In this document: one piece after another, positions 1-5,789 of the stretch | Layout of the letters: the number at the start of each line of letters is the position of its first letter | Position numbering within the stretch: position 1 is the first letter of the stretch | Source of the DNA: Candidatus Nanopelagicales bacterium | GTDB lineage: Bacteria; Actinomycetota; Actinomycetes; S36-B12; UBA10799 | Direction of reading: 5' to 3' | DNA length: 5,789 nt | NCBI GenBank assembly: GCA_030699055.1 | Contig: JAUYKX010000249.1 | Span: 1 to 5,789, forward strand | Program-made: the position numbers and the translations under genes | The notes under the pieces: generated by a model | Databases searched by the model: none | Told to the model about the DNA's origin: nothing | What the model saw: only the letters and a program-made list of their open reading frames with translations

Positions 1-2269
1 TTTGCAAACGCAGATAGTACGGGGATTGGTAAACACCCGCGTCCTTGCGGGTCGGATCGTTCGGGACCACCCAGAAGTCCTGACCCGAATAGAACGCGGA
101 CGCGTTGGTCACGTGGTAGCGGGCGAACATGTACCGCTGGACGGAGAAAGCATCCTCCGGGTACCGCACGTGTTGCACGACCGATTCCGGCATGGCCGAC
201 TTGGGCTGCACCGTCCCTGGGAACACCTGACTCCACGCACGCAGGATCGGGTCATCCTCGTCCCAGGCGTAGATCGACACAGTTCCGTCATAGGCGTCGA
301 CCACCGCCTTGGCTGAGTTCCGGATGTAGTTGAACTCGTCCCGAGGAGGAGCGAAACCGGTACCGGTCCCGGGGCTGGTCATTCGACCTTCGCCCGGCGC
401 GGCGGTAGTGCCTGCCGCGTCGGAAAGGGTGGTCCGAGTCGAGAACGGGTAATCGTTGGTCGTCGTGTAGGCGTCAACGATCCACTTGATCCGGCCCTCA
501 ACGAGCACCGGATAAGGGTCTGAGTCCGTTCTTAGCCACGGCGCCACTTTGCCGACCATCGTGCGCGGATCCCGATCCCACATGATCCGCGAGCCCTCGT
601 TGATCATGCCGGACAGCAGGATGTTGGGCTCCTGGAACTTGGTGGCGAATAGCAAGCGGTCGATGCCCGAGCCGATGGGCACACCTCCGCGACCGTCGTA
701 GATGTTGTTTTTCTGCCCGTTGGGGGCCGTGTCGTCCGGATAGTCCAGCTCGATCGGATCCGTGCCCGGAACACCACCGACGATTGAGTACTCCGGGGAG
801 TTCTCACCGAAGTAGATTCGCGGCTGGTCGACCGCCAGCTTGCCTTTCGTCGGGATGTCGGACTCAAAGAACACCGGGCTGCCGTTGGGTTGTTTGGCGT
901 TGTCCAACGCGGCAACGAATCCATAGCCATGGGTGAAGACCATGTGGTCGTTGGCCCAGTTGCGCTGTGACGACTGCAGGCCGTCAAGATTGATCTCGCG
1001 GGCAGCGACCACCGCCCCGTTGACCCGGTCATCGAAGTCGTAACGATCAACGTTGAGCGCCGTCTGGAACGAGTAGAAGCTCCGATACTGCTGGAGGGCC
1101 TTGAAGGTCGGCGGAACCACAACGGGATCCACGATCCGGATTGCCTCCGTCGTGGGTGCCTGGGTGGCGAGTACCTGCTGGTTCGGCACGGGTTTGGCGT
1201 CGTAGTCATTGATCTCGATGTCATCGATGCCGAACGCCTGTCTGGTCGCATCGATGTTGCGCTGGATGGCGGGTGCCTCCATGGTCAACTCACTTGGCTG
1301 AACCTGGAACTGCTGAACCACCGCCGGGTAAACGACACCGATCGCCAGCGCGGAAACGACCATGACCCCGACCCCGGCCCCGGCGACCAACCACGACGGA
1401 CGGACGGCATTGACGAAGAACAACACAGCACAGATCAGCGCAATGGCGACGAGGATCGACTTCGCGGGGAGCAGCGCATGCATGTCCCGATACTTGAGCC
1501 CAGTGAACCCCTGCCCCAGGGACTCACTCTTGAGGGCGAGTCCGTAGCGGTCCAACCAGTAACCGGCCGCCTTGAGCAACAGCAGCAGGCCGATCAACAC
1601 GGAGATCTGGGTCTGCGCGGCGGCACTGAATCGATCTCCGCGCGGCTGGAGCCGAATGCCGCCATAGAGGTAATGAACCAGAGCAGAGCACAGCAACGAG
1701 ATCAACACCAGGGCGAATCCGAACCCGAGCAGCAGACGCAGCCACGGGTAGGTGAACACAAAAAAACCGACGTCCAACCCGAACTCGGGGTCAGTCTCGC
1801 CGAAGTCCGACCCAGTCCGCCACATCGCGAAGGTCCGCCAGCCCGCCGCCAACGAAATACCGGCCAACACGCCGATCACGGCCGGGATCGCGTATCCGAG
1901 CGGCCGACGCAGGGGTTCAACCGAAGCCCTGTAGCGCTCGAGGCTCTGTTGTTCAGGGGTCCGCGCCGGTCGCCAGTCCCTTGACCGATAGGCCAAGGCC
2001 ATCGTCCCGCCAACCCCCACTGCCATGATCACGCCGAACACGAGGAACATGCCGACCCGCATCGCCAGCTGGCCGGTGAAGACACCCTCCGCCTCGACGG
2101 CGCGGTACCACAACAGGTCCGTGTAGAAGCCGCTGAATATCACCAGAAGGATCACCAGCGCGACCAGCACGGCGATGGTCGGAATCAGCACCCGCCCCTT
2201 GGTCCGCGTCTGGTCACCAGCTTCGCGATCGGGAGCATTGCCGCCACCATTGGAAACACCAAATACCAT
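1..2269 (-). CDS. UPF0182 family seven-span membrane protein, C-terminus cut by window edge
   Basis: The reverse strand reads without a stop from ATG at 2269 to the left edge, giving 756 residues; family members are about 950-1000, so roughly the last quarter is missing. Hydrophobic spans lie near residues 27-47, 70-93, 124-143, 170-200, 221-238, 270-287 and 292-318: the seven N-terminal helices typical of UPF0182 (PF03699). A large polar, presumably extracytoplasmic, domain follows. Family-like stretches include FTHGYGF (445-451), EPNILLSG (547-554), APWLRTDSDPYP (576-587), FNYIRNSAKAVVDAYDGT (646-663) and the final SPYYLRLQ. The start is preceded by GGTGG five bases upstream, a modest ribosome site; an in-frame GTG three codons earlier (2278) is possible. 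It is the last visible gene of the minus-strand unit, 112 bases after the protease gene. Its biochemical function is unknown. The family assignment is from recall of conserved motifs and topology and is strong. Confidence 0.93.
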   Translation of the reverse strand, partial: MVFGVSNGGGNAPDREAGDQTRTKGRVLIPTIAVLVALVILLVIFSGFYTDLLWYRAVEAEGVFTGQLAMRVGMFLVFGVIMAVGVGGTMALAYRSRDWRPARTPEQQSLERYRASVEPLRRPLGYAIPAVIGVLAGISLAAGWRTFAMWRTGSDFGETDPEFGLDVGFFVFTYPWLRLLLGFGFALVLISLLCSALVHYLYGGIRLQPRGDRFSAAAQTQISVLIGLLLLLKAAGYWLDRYGLALKSESLGQGFTGLKYRDMHALLPAKSILVAIALICAVLFFVNAVRPSWLVAGAGVGVMVVSALAIGVVYPAVVQQFQVQPSELTMEAPAIQRNIDATRQAFGIDDIEINDYDAKPVPNQQVLATQAPTTEAIRIVDPVVVPPTFKALQQYRSFYSFQTALNVDRYDFDDRVNGAVVAAREINLDGLQSSQRNWANDHMVFTHGYGFVAALDNAKQPNGSPVFFESDIPTKGKLAVDQPRIYFGENSPEYSIVGGVPGTDPIELDYPDDTAPNGQKNNIYDGRGGVPIGSGIDRLLFATKFQEPNILLSGMINEGSRIMWDRDPRTMVGKVAPWLRTDSDPYPVLVEGRIKWIVDAYTTTNDYPFSTRTTLSDAAGTTAAPGEGRMTSPGTGTGFAPPRDEFNYIRNSAKAVVDAYDGTVSIYAWDEDDPILRAWSQVFPGTVQPKSAMPESVVQHVRYPEDAFSVQRYMFARYHVTNASAFYSGQDFWVVPNDPTRKDAGVYQSPYYLRLQ

Positions 2270-2381
2270 GTTGGCCACCGTACGTTGGAAGCCTGTCCTC
2301 GCCTGCCACCGGCTCGGACTGATCCGGACCAATTCCTACCTTGCGGCCATCCGCGGTTGTCGGATTCCTACTACCCCGTCC
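2270..2381 (-). other. Gap between protease and UPF0182 genes
   Basis: These 112 bases separate two co-directional minus-strand genes. I see no strong terminator; the best hairpin is a 4-bp GCGG/CCGC stem without a T-run, so read-through from the protease gene is likely. The octamer GTAGGAAT (minus strand) occurs twice, at 2332-2339 and 2364-2371, 32 bases apart. I could not identify a convincing -35/-10 pair, although a secondary promoter for the UPF0182 gene is possible in a gap of this size. Confidence 0.4.
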
Positions 2382-3437
2382 TCAGCCGCATCGGGGCAAC
2401 TGGCCACCTCCAGCAGCCTCGTTGCGCAATACCGCAACCGCTTCCCGAAGATCTACTACGGGAATAACTTCAAGACCGGTGAGATCCAAGTCGGCCAACT
2501 GGGAGCAGTTGTCCGGCGGGATGAGCAGAGTCTGCGCCCCCGCGTTGCGGGCGGCCACCGCCTTTTCCCGCACCCCACCGATTGCTCCTACGCGGCCGTC
2601 GGCATCGATGGTCCCGGTCACCGCGGCTGTCCTTCCGCCGGTCAACGACTCGGGGGTCAATTTGTCAACCAGGCCCAGTGCCAGTACCAGACCCGCGCTC
2701 GGACCTCCGACGTCAGCGGCCCGAAACTCAATCGGGAATTCGGCGCTGTAGCGAGTGGCCACGAGGATGCCGGCGCGACCTTGTGACGGATGTTCCGGGT
2801 CGGCCGCCAAAATTACCTCTGCCGTCGATCGACTTCCGTCTCTCTCGATTTCGAAGACCACTTTACTGCCGGGCGAATGGGCCTTGACGGCTTGCGACAC
2901 CTGGGCCGCGTCAACAACCGGCGCCGAGTCAACACGCAGTACGACGTCACCGGGCCGCAAGACCCCCGCTGCCGGTCCGTCAGCGAGAACACCCTGCACC
3001 GTCGCCGTCTCGATCACCGGCAGGCTAAGAAAGCGCAATGCGGCGGCCGTCGCGTTGGACTCCGATTGCGAGAACTGGGCGTAGCCGATTTGTTCCGACT
3101 CCTCGTCCGAGCGGTCAGGCGGGTAGATCTTCTCACGCGGGATTACCTGCTGATCGGGATCGATCCATCCCCAGTACGCCTCGGGCAGGGTTAGCGGTCC
3201 CGGCGGGCCGCCCCTCTCGGTGACCGTCAGCATGTCCAACTGTCCGTTTGTCGGATACGTCGGCGCACCCGAGACTTCAATAAACGCACCGCCCGAACCC
3301 TGGCCCAACACGTCGTACACGGGCCCAGGCGACATTTTGACAAAAGGTACGGGCAGCAGCCCGATTCCGATCAAAACCAGCGCTAGCACGACAAGCGATC
3401 CGCTGACCAGATGTCCGGCTCTGGCGGGCTGCTTCAC
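2382..3437 (-). CDS. PDZ domain plus Lon-type serine protease, membrane-anchored (YlbL-like)
   Basis: This is a complete 351-residue protein starting at GTG (3437-3435) and ending in TGA (2384-2382). One hydrophobic segment at residues about 11-32 is an uncleaved signal anchor, putting the bulk outside the cytoplasm. A PDZ domain spans about 135-210 (VQGVLADGPAAGVLRPGDVV). A Lon-type protease domain follows: GGPSAG at 244-249 carries the expected nucleophile Ser247, and GGVREK at 287-292 supplies the general-base Lys292, the Ser-Lys dyad of Lon proteases (MEROPS S16). There is no AAA+ ATPase domain, as in Bacillus YlbL and mycobacterial Rv3194c. Its GTG overlaps the TGA of the upstream small gene (GTGA), which suggests translational coupling; no good separate ribosome site is visible. 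Likely role: ATP-independent cleavage of unknown envelope substrates. The family call is firm; the substrate is not known. Confidence 0.95.
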   Translation of the reverse strand: MKQPARAGHLVSGSLVVLALVLIGIGLLPVPFVKMSPGPVYDVLGQGSGGAFIEVSGAPTYPTNGQLDMLTVTERGGPPGPLTLPEAYWGWIDPDQQVIPREKIYPPDRSDEESEQIGYAQFSQSESNATAAALRFLSLPVIETATVQGVLADGPAAGVLRPGDVVLRVDSAPVVDAAQVSQAVKAHSPGSKVVFEIERDGSRSTAEVILAADPEHPSQGRAGILVATRYSAEFPIEFRAADVGGPSAGLVLALGLVDKLTPESLTGGRTAAVTGTIDADGRVGAIGGVREKAVAARNAGAQTLLIPPDNCSQLADLDLTGLEVIPVVDLREAVAVLRNEAAGGGQLPRCG

Positions 3438-3649
3438 GCTGAATCGTCGGTCCGCGAGCGCTGGAATTCGGGCGAATTCTGGCTTCCCAGCACCCTGGCT
3501 ATCCGTCGCAACTGCACTTCGCTGAGTTGTGAGTTACCCGGCGCGAGCGACACCCGATTCTCACGCTCCCTCCGAGCCGACCAAACCACCCAAGCGACGG
3601 CAATCGCGGTGACGATGATCGGAGGCAACCACCAGATCAGAATCGCCAT
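3434..3649 (-). CDS. Small single-span membrane protein of unknown function
   Basis: From ATG at 3649 this encodes 71 residues. A hydrophobic segment at about residues 4-23 (MAILIWWLPP then IIVTAIAVAWVVW) is followed by a charged tail (SARRERENR, QLRRIARVLG). Positive charge just after the span predicts an N-out, C-in bitopic protein. I do not recognise a family. The stop overlaps the GTG start of the protease gene by GTGA, so the two are probably co-translated. The start is uncertain. The ATG has no clear Shine-Dalgarno, whereas an in-frame GTG at 3694 has GGAG eight bases upstream and would add 15 residues (VVLPPQLGGRCAYPGS before MAIL). The frame stays open to an ATG at 3835, but that would run into the divergent gene and is unlikely. 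It is judged real because of the membrane segment, the tight overlap and its position at the head of the unit. Confidence 0.72.
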   Translation of the reverse strand: MAILIWWLPPIIVTAIAVAWVVWSARRERENRVSLAPGNSQLSEVQLRRIARVLGSQNSPEFQRSRTDDSA

Positions 3650-3723
3650 TGACCCAGGGTAAGCGCACCTGCCACCCAGTTGCGGAGGTAACACGACGGC
3701 GACTCCGGAAAAATCACGCCGAA

Positions 3724-3751
3724 CGTATAGCGTTGACGAGAATGCGGCGAA
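3724..3751 (-). promoter_or_regulatory. Candidate promoter for the minus-strand unit
   Basis: In the 170-base divergent region the minus strand carries TATACG (3729-3724) as a possible -10, preceded by a 16-base spacer and a weak -35 TTCGCC (3751-3746). Transcription would start near 3717, upstream of both candidate starts of the small membrane gene (3694 GTG and 3649 ATG). The -35 match is poor and actinobacterial promoters are loosely conserved, so this is tentative. On the plus strand TTGACG (3733-3738) resembles a -35 for the zincin gene, but no good -10 follows. Confidence 0.25.
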
Positions 3752-3805
3752 CCGGGCGAACCTGGGTGACGCCAAGGGAAACAGGGCGACGGTCGCAGCG
3801 GCAGT

Positions 3806-3814
3806 GGAAGAAGG
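3806..3814 (+). promoter_or_regulatory. Ribosome binding site fixing the zincin start
   Basis: GGAAGAAGG lies five bases before ATG 3820. It decides the start in favour of 3820 over the upstream in-frame ATG at 3649, which would add 57 basic, non-family residues and overlap the divergent gene. Confidence 0.75.
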
Positions 3815-3819
3815 CGGAC

Positions 3820-5124
3820 ATGAATGACGGGCCATTCGGATTCAACCCACCGGGGGGGGACGACGCTGAGCGTCCAGCTGGAGAACCGGCTGGCGCCGGT
3901 GGTTTCGACATGGCCGCTATCGGGGCCATGTTGCAGCAGCTCGGTCAGTTCCTTCAGTCCGGGACTGGAAACGTGAGCGGATCGGTCAACTGGGACTTGG
4001 CGTCGCAGGTTGCGCGCAATGCGCTGACCTCACTCGGCGACCCTGCTCCGACCGCCGCTGAACAAGAAGAGGTTCTGAATGCGGTTGATCTGGCCGATGT
4101 CTGGCTTGACGCTGCCACCCAGTTTCCAGCGGGCGGTGGTCGGGCGGAAGCTTGGAGTCGTAGCGCCTGGTTCGAAGCGACCCTTCCCGCGTGGAAGCAG
4201 ATCGTCAACCCGGTCGCCGAGCAAATGGCCCAGGCCATGCAGCAGCTACTTCCTGGGGGCGGGGACCAACCACCCGGGACAGGTCTTCCCGCTGGACTGC
4301 CGCTCGAGCTTCCGGCGGAAATGGCGGCCATGGGCGGTCCCCTGGTCGGAATGCTCCGGGCGATGAGTTCGGCAGCCATCGGAATGCAGGTCGGTCAGGG
4401 TCTGGTCGCGTTGGCGGGAGAGGTTCTGGGCGCCGGGGACATTGGGGTACCACTGCTTTCAGATAGCCGGGTCGGGCTTGTGCCGGCCAACGTCGAGGCG
4501 TTCGGGTCAGGCTTGGGTCTGCCGGCCGATGAGGTGATGCTGTTCGTCGCCCTACGAGAGGCGGCACATCAGCGACTGTTCGCCCATGTGCCCTGGCTGA
4601 GGTCTCGCGTGCTGTCCTCGATCGAGGTCTACGCGGCCGGGATCCACATTGACCGACAGCGGATCGAGGAAGCCATGGGCGGAATGGATCCGACCGATCC
4701 GGCCTCTCTTCAGTCGGCGCTCGCGGAAGGGGTCTTCGAGGTGGAGGACAGCGAACAGCAGCGTGCCGCGCTGGCCCGATTGGAGACCATCCTGGCTCTG
4801 GTTGAGGGTTGGGTCGACGACACGGTCGGTGTCGCCGCCTCCGACCGACTTCCGTCTTACACACGGGTCAGCGAGGTGCTGCGACGCCGACGGGCGACCG
4901 GGGGCCCGGCGGAGAAGACCTTTGCCACCCTGGTCGGCCTCGAATTGCGTCCACGTCGACTGCGTGACGCGGCGGCCCTGTGGTCGCGCCTGCGCGCCGA
5001 CGGAGGCCTGGCCGCCCGCGACGGTCTCTGGGGTCACCCTGATCTGCTTCCCGCTTCTGAGGACCTCGACGATGTCGAAGAGTTCATCGAGCGGAGTCGT
5101 CAAGACGATTCGGGCTCCGAGTAG
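3820..5124 (+). CDS. Zincin-like metallopeptidase-family protein (DUF2342 / Zincin_2)
   Basis: This is a complete 434-residue protein. It opens with a Gly/Pro-rich tail containing PFGFNPP (5-11), characteristic of this actinobacterial family, then a helical body with no signal peptide or clear membrane anchor; a hydrophobic helix near 186-204 is probably buried. The signature is REAAHQRLFAHVPWL (246-260), followed by LALVEGWVD (325-333) and a C-terminal LELRPRRLRDAAALW (374-388). I read it as the Zincin_2 family (PF10103; mycobacterial counterpart Rv3195). A canonical HExxH is absent; E247, H250, H256 and E329 are candidate metal or catalytic residues by position only. The start at 3820 is backed by GGAAGAAGG. 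A run of eight Gs covers codons 11-14. The gene is divergent from the protease/UPF0182 unit, an arrangement shared with mycobacteria. Peptidase activity is a family prediction, not shown here. Confidence 0.92.
   Translation: MNDGPFGFNPPGGDDAERPAGEPAGAGGFDMAAIGAMLQQLGQFLQSGTGNVSGSVNWDLASQVARNALTSLGDPAPTAAEQEEVLNAVDLADVWLDAATQFPAGGGRAEAWSRSAWFEATLPAWKQIVNPVAEQMAQAMQQLLPGGGDQPPGTGLPAGLPLELPAEMAAMGGPLVGMLRAMSSAAIGMQVGQGLVALAGEVLGAGDIGVPLLSDSRVGLVPANVEAFGSGLGLPADEVMLFVALREAAHQRLFAHVPWLRSRVLSSIEVYAAGIHIDRQRIEEAMGGMDPTDPASLQSALAEGVFEVEDSEQQRAALARLETILALVEGWVDDTVGVAASDRLPSYTRVSEVLRRRRATGGPAEKTFATLVGLELRPRRLRDAAALWSRLRADGGLAARDGLWGHPDLLPASEDLDDVEEFIERSRQDDSGSE
3852..3859 (+). repeat. G8 homopolymer tract inside the zincin gene
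   Basis: Eight consecutive Gs span codons 11-14 (CCG GGG GGG GAC). Loss of one G would give a stop at 3974-3976; gain of one would give a stop at TGA 3867-3869. The tract is intact in frame in this sequence. Confidence 0.9.
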
Positions 5125-5167
5125 GCCGATCCGGGTCGACATTTTCCAACACGCCGCCGGCAATTTG

Positions 5168-5188
5168 CGTTTCACAAGACGCGAAACG
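5168..5188. terminator. Weak hairpin after the zincin gene
   Basis: CGTTTC (5168-5173) pairs with GAAACG (5183-5188) across a 9-base loop, 43 bases after the zincin stop. There is no T-run on either side, so terminator function is doubtful. Confidence 0.2.
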
Positions 5189-5243
5189 GGAAATCGCAGG
5201 TCAGCGGGCATGTCGATCAGACTCTGAGACCGGGATCCCAGAT

Positions 5244-5309
5244 CGATCCACAGGCTGACCAACAAGTTCATTGGCGGGTCTCCCCACCCTTTCCACAGGC
5301 GTATCCACA
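5244..5309 (+). promoter_or_regulatory. Cluster of three DnaA-box-like sites
   Basis: Three nonamers end in TCCACA: CGATCCACA (5244-5252), CTTTCCACA (5289-5297) and GTATCCACA (5301-5309). Against the E. coli consensus TTATCCACA they match 7, 7 and 8 of 9 positions. Each is followed by GG, giving a TCCACAGG repeat at 5247, 5292 and 5304, all on the same strand. The last two are 12 bases apart. This is not the usual dnaA/dnaN origin context, so binding by DnaA is an inference. Confidence 0.4.
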
Positions 5310-5318
5310 GGGTGGGGA
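5281..5318. repeat. Perfect 10-bp inverted repeat enclosing two DnaA-like boxes
   Basis: TCCCCACCCT (5281-5290) is the exact reverse complement of AGGGTGGGGA (5309-5318), with an 18-base loop that contains most of two TCCACAGG repeats. No T-run follows on the plus strand (ACGGGTC), so it is not an ordinary intrinsic terminator. Confidence 0.75.
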
Positions 5319-5376
5319 ACGGGTCTGCCGTTGGGCATTGCGGGCCCGGTAACCGAGCCGTAGTTTCATCTTCAGA

Positions 5377-5456
5377 ACGAGGCCCTCGGAGGCCTCGGGC
5401 CAATCGCAAGGGGAAGGCGAGAGGCCCGAGGTGTTCCCGGGGGCCTCGTCGTTTCT
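5377..5456 (+). terminator. Long nested hairpin, probable terminator between convergent genes
   Basis: The outer arms ACGAGGCCC (5377-5385) and GGGCCTCGT (5441-5449) are perfect complements. The inner arms CCTCGGGCC (5393-5401) and GGCCCGAGG (5423-5431) are also perfect. Between them C-G, G-C and G-C pairs plus a T-G wobble join the stems with small bulges, giving a stem of about 25 bases with a 21-base loop. On the plus strand CGTTTCTATGTT follows, a modest U-rich tail, so it best fits termination of the zincin transcript; it could also block read-through from the crotonase gene. The same arms can instead form two local hairpins (CGAGGCC/GGCCTCG at 5378-5397 and GAGGCCC/GGGCCTC at 5421-5447). 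Confidence 0.65.
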
Positions 5457-5476
5457 ATGTTGGATCGAACTCGGAA

Positions 5477-5789
5477 CTAGCGGCCGGTGAAGCGAGGAGC
5501 CCGTCGCTCACGGGATGCGGATAGACCTTCGATCAAGTCGGTTCCCGTCAGGGTGATCGGCTGGGCCAACGCCTCCCACCGAATCGCCTCCTCGACGGAC
5601 CCGAACGCCTGGTCGCGCAGAGCCGTCCGAGTCAAGCGGGTGGCCAGCGGGGCCTGCCCGGCGACCAGGGCTGCCGTTTCGATCAGCTCCCGTTGACAGT
5701 CGGCGTCGGGGACGATTCTCGACACCAACCCCAGTCGGAGCATCTCGGCCGAATCGACCATCCGGCCGGTCAACAGCAGATCTCGCGCG
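5477..5789 (-). CDS. Enoyl-CoA hydratase/isomerase (crotonase) family protein, C-terminal part
   Basis: The last 103 residues and TAG stop (5479-5477) are present; the N-terminal 150 or so residues of a typical 260-residue protein lie beyond the right edge. The visible part starts ARDLLLTGRMVDSAEMLRLG, then LVSRIVPD, the standard crotonase stretch after the catalytic core, and ends with the C-terminal helices including TDLIEGLSASRERRAPRFTGR (family pattern EGxxAFxEKRxPxFxGR; here Ser replaces the usual Phe). Such proteins hydrate or isomerise acyl-CoA thioesters in the cytoplasm. The oxyanion-hole and catalytic glutamate positions are outside the window, so whether it is an active hydratase, an isomerase or another family member cannot be decided. 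It converges on the zincin gene and has no obvious functional link to it. Confidence 0.92.
   Translation of the reverse strand, partial: ARDLLLTGRMVDSAEMLRLGLVSRIVPDADCQRELIETAALVAGQAPLATRLTRTALRDQAFGSVEEAIRWEALAQPITLTGTDLIEGLSASRERRAPRFTGR

Larger units (their letters stand above)
5125..5476. other. Convergent intergenic region, 352 bases, structure-rich, no convincing gene
   Basis: This lies between the ends of the plus-strand zincin gene and the minus-strand crotonase gene. Reading frames across it are short and lack family features or ribosome sites. It holds, from left to right, a weak hairpin (5168-5188), a GGGATCCC palindrome (5232-5239), three TCCACAGG repeats resembling DnaA boxes (5247-5311), a 10-bp perfect hairpin (5281-5318) and a long nested inverted repeat (5377-5449) that is the best terminator candidate. 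Confidence 0.7.

Noticed and set aside
604..1251. A 215-codon minus-strand open frame inside the UPF0182 gene
   Set aside because: It is an out-of-frame shadow: the sequence is Arg/Ser/Thr-rich with no family features, while the overlapping frame gives clear UPF0182 motifs.
2175..2786. A 203-codon plus-strand open frame across the protease/UPF0182 gap
   Set aside because: It is antisense to two well-supported genes, has no ribosome site and no recognisable protein features.
3652..3767. ACCCAGG (3652-3658) and CCTGGGT (3761-3767) as an inverted repeat spanning the divergent region
   Set aside because: Only seven bases over more than 100 bases of separation; this is expected by chance in G/C-rich DNA.
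4552..5409. A 285-codon minus-strand open frame antisense to the zincin gene and running into the intergenic region
   Set aside because: The product is Arg/Gly-rich without recognisable motifs, and the plus-strand frame has a ribosome site and family signature.
5244..5449. The intergenic region as a chromosomal origin of replication
   Set aside because: There are only three imperfect boxes, no AT-rich unwinding region and no dnaA, dnaN or other replication genes nearby.
5461..5475. GTTCGATCC on the minus strand, resembling a tRNA T-loop
   Set aside because: The flanking bases do not form a T-stem and no anticodon or acceptor stem is present.
5312..5524. A 70-codon plus-strand open frame in the convergent intergenic region
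   Set aside because: It runs straight through the long inverted repeat, has an Arg/Gly-biased composition and overlaps the end of the crotonase gene.

Overview
This is chromosomal DNA from a high-G+C actinobacterium. Codons are strongly G/C-ended, GTG starts occur, and the core gene order matches one I know from Mycobacterium: Rv3193c (UPF0182 membrane protein), Rv3194c (PDZ/Lon-type protease) and the divergent Rv3195 (zincin-like protein). I cannot fix the genus from sequence alone. No phage, IS, CRISPR or tRNA/rRNA genes are visible.

Layout. Bases 1-2269 (minus) encode the first 756 residues of a UPF0182 membrane protein; its C-terminus lies beyond the left edge. Bases 2382-3437 (minus) encode a complete 351-residue secreted or membrane-anchored PDZ plus Lon-type serine protease of the YlbL type. 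Upstream of it, overlapping by a GTGA junction, is a small one-span membrane protein (3434-3649, minus) that I do not recognise. These three minus-strand genes look like one transcription unit. After a 170-base divergent promoter region comes a complete 434-residue zincin-like (DUF2342/Zincin_2) protein on the plus strand (3820-5124). A 352-base convergent intergenic region follows. It has no convincing gene but is rich in structure: three DnaA-box-like TCCACA sites, two of them in the loop of a 10-bp perfect hairpin, and then a long nested GAGGCC/GGCCTC inverted repeat that probably acts as the transcription terminator. The right edge (5477-5789, minus) holds the C-terminal 103 residues of an enoyl-CoA hydratase/isomerase (crotonase) family protein.

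How the genes may work together. The UPF0182 protein has seven predicted membrane spans and a large extracytoplasmic domain. The YlbL-like protein would act at the outer face of the membrane, and the small protein is membrane bound and translationally coupled to it. The conserved linkage suggests an envelope-associated membrane and proteolysis unit, but no pathway is established. The crotonase belongs to lipid or acyl-CoA metabolism and appears unrelated. Most of the window is ordinary conserved core genome; the least explained parts are the intergenic structures at 5244-5449, the small membrane gene, and a G8 tract at the start of the zincin gene.
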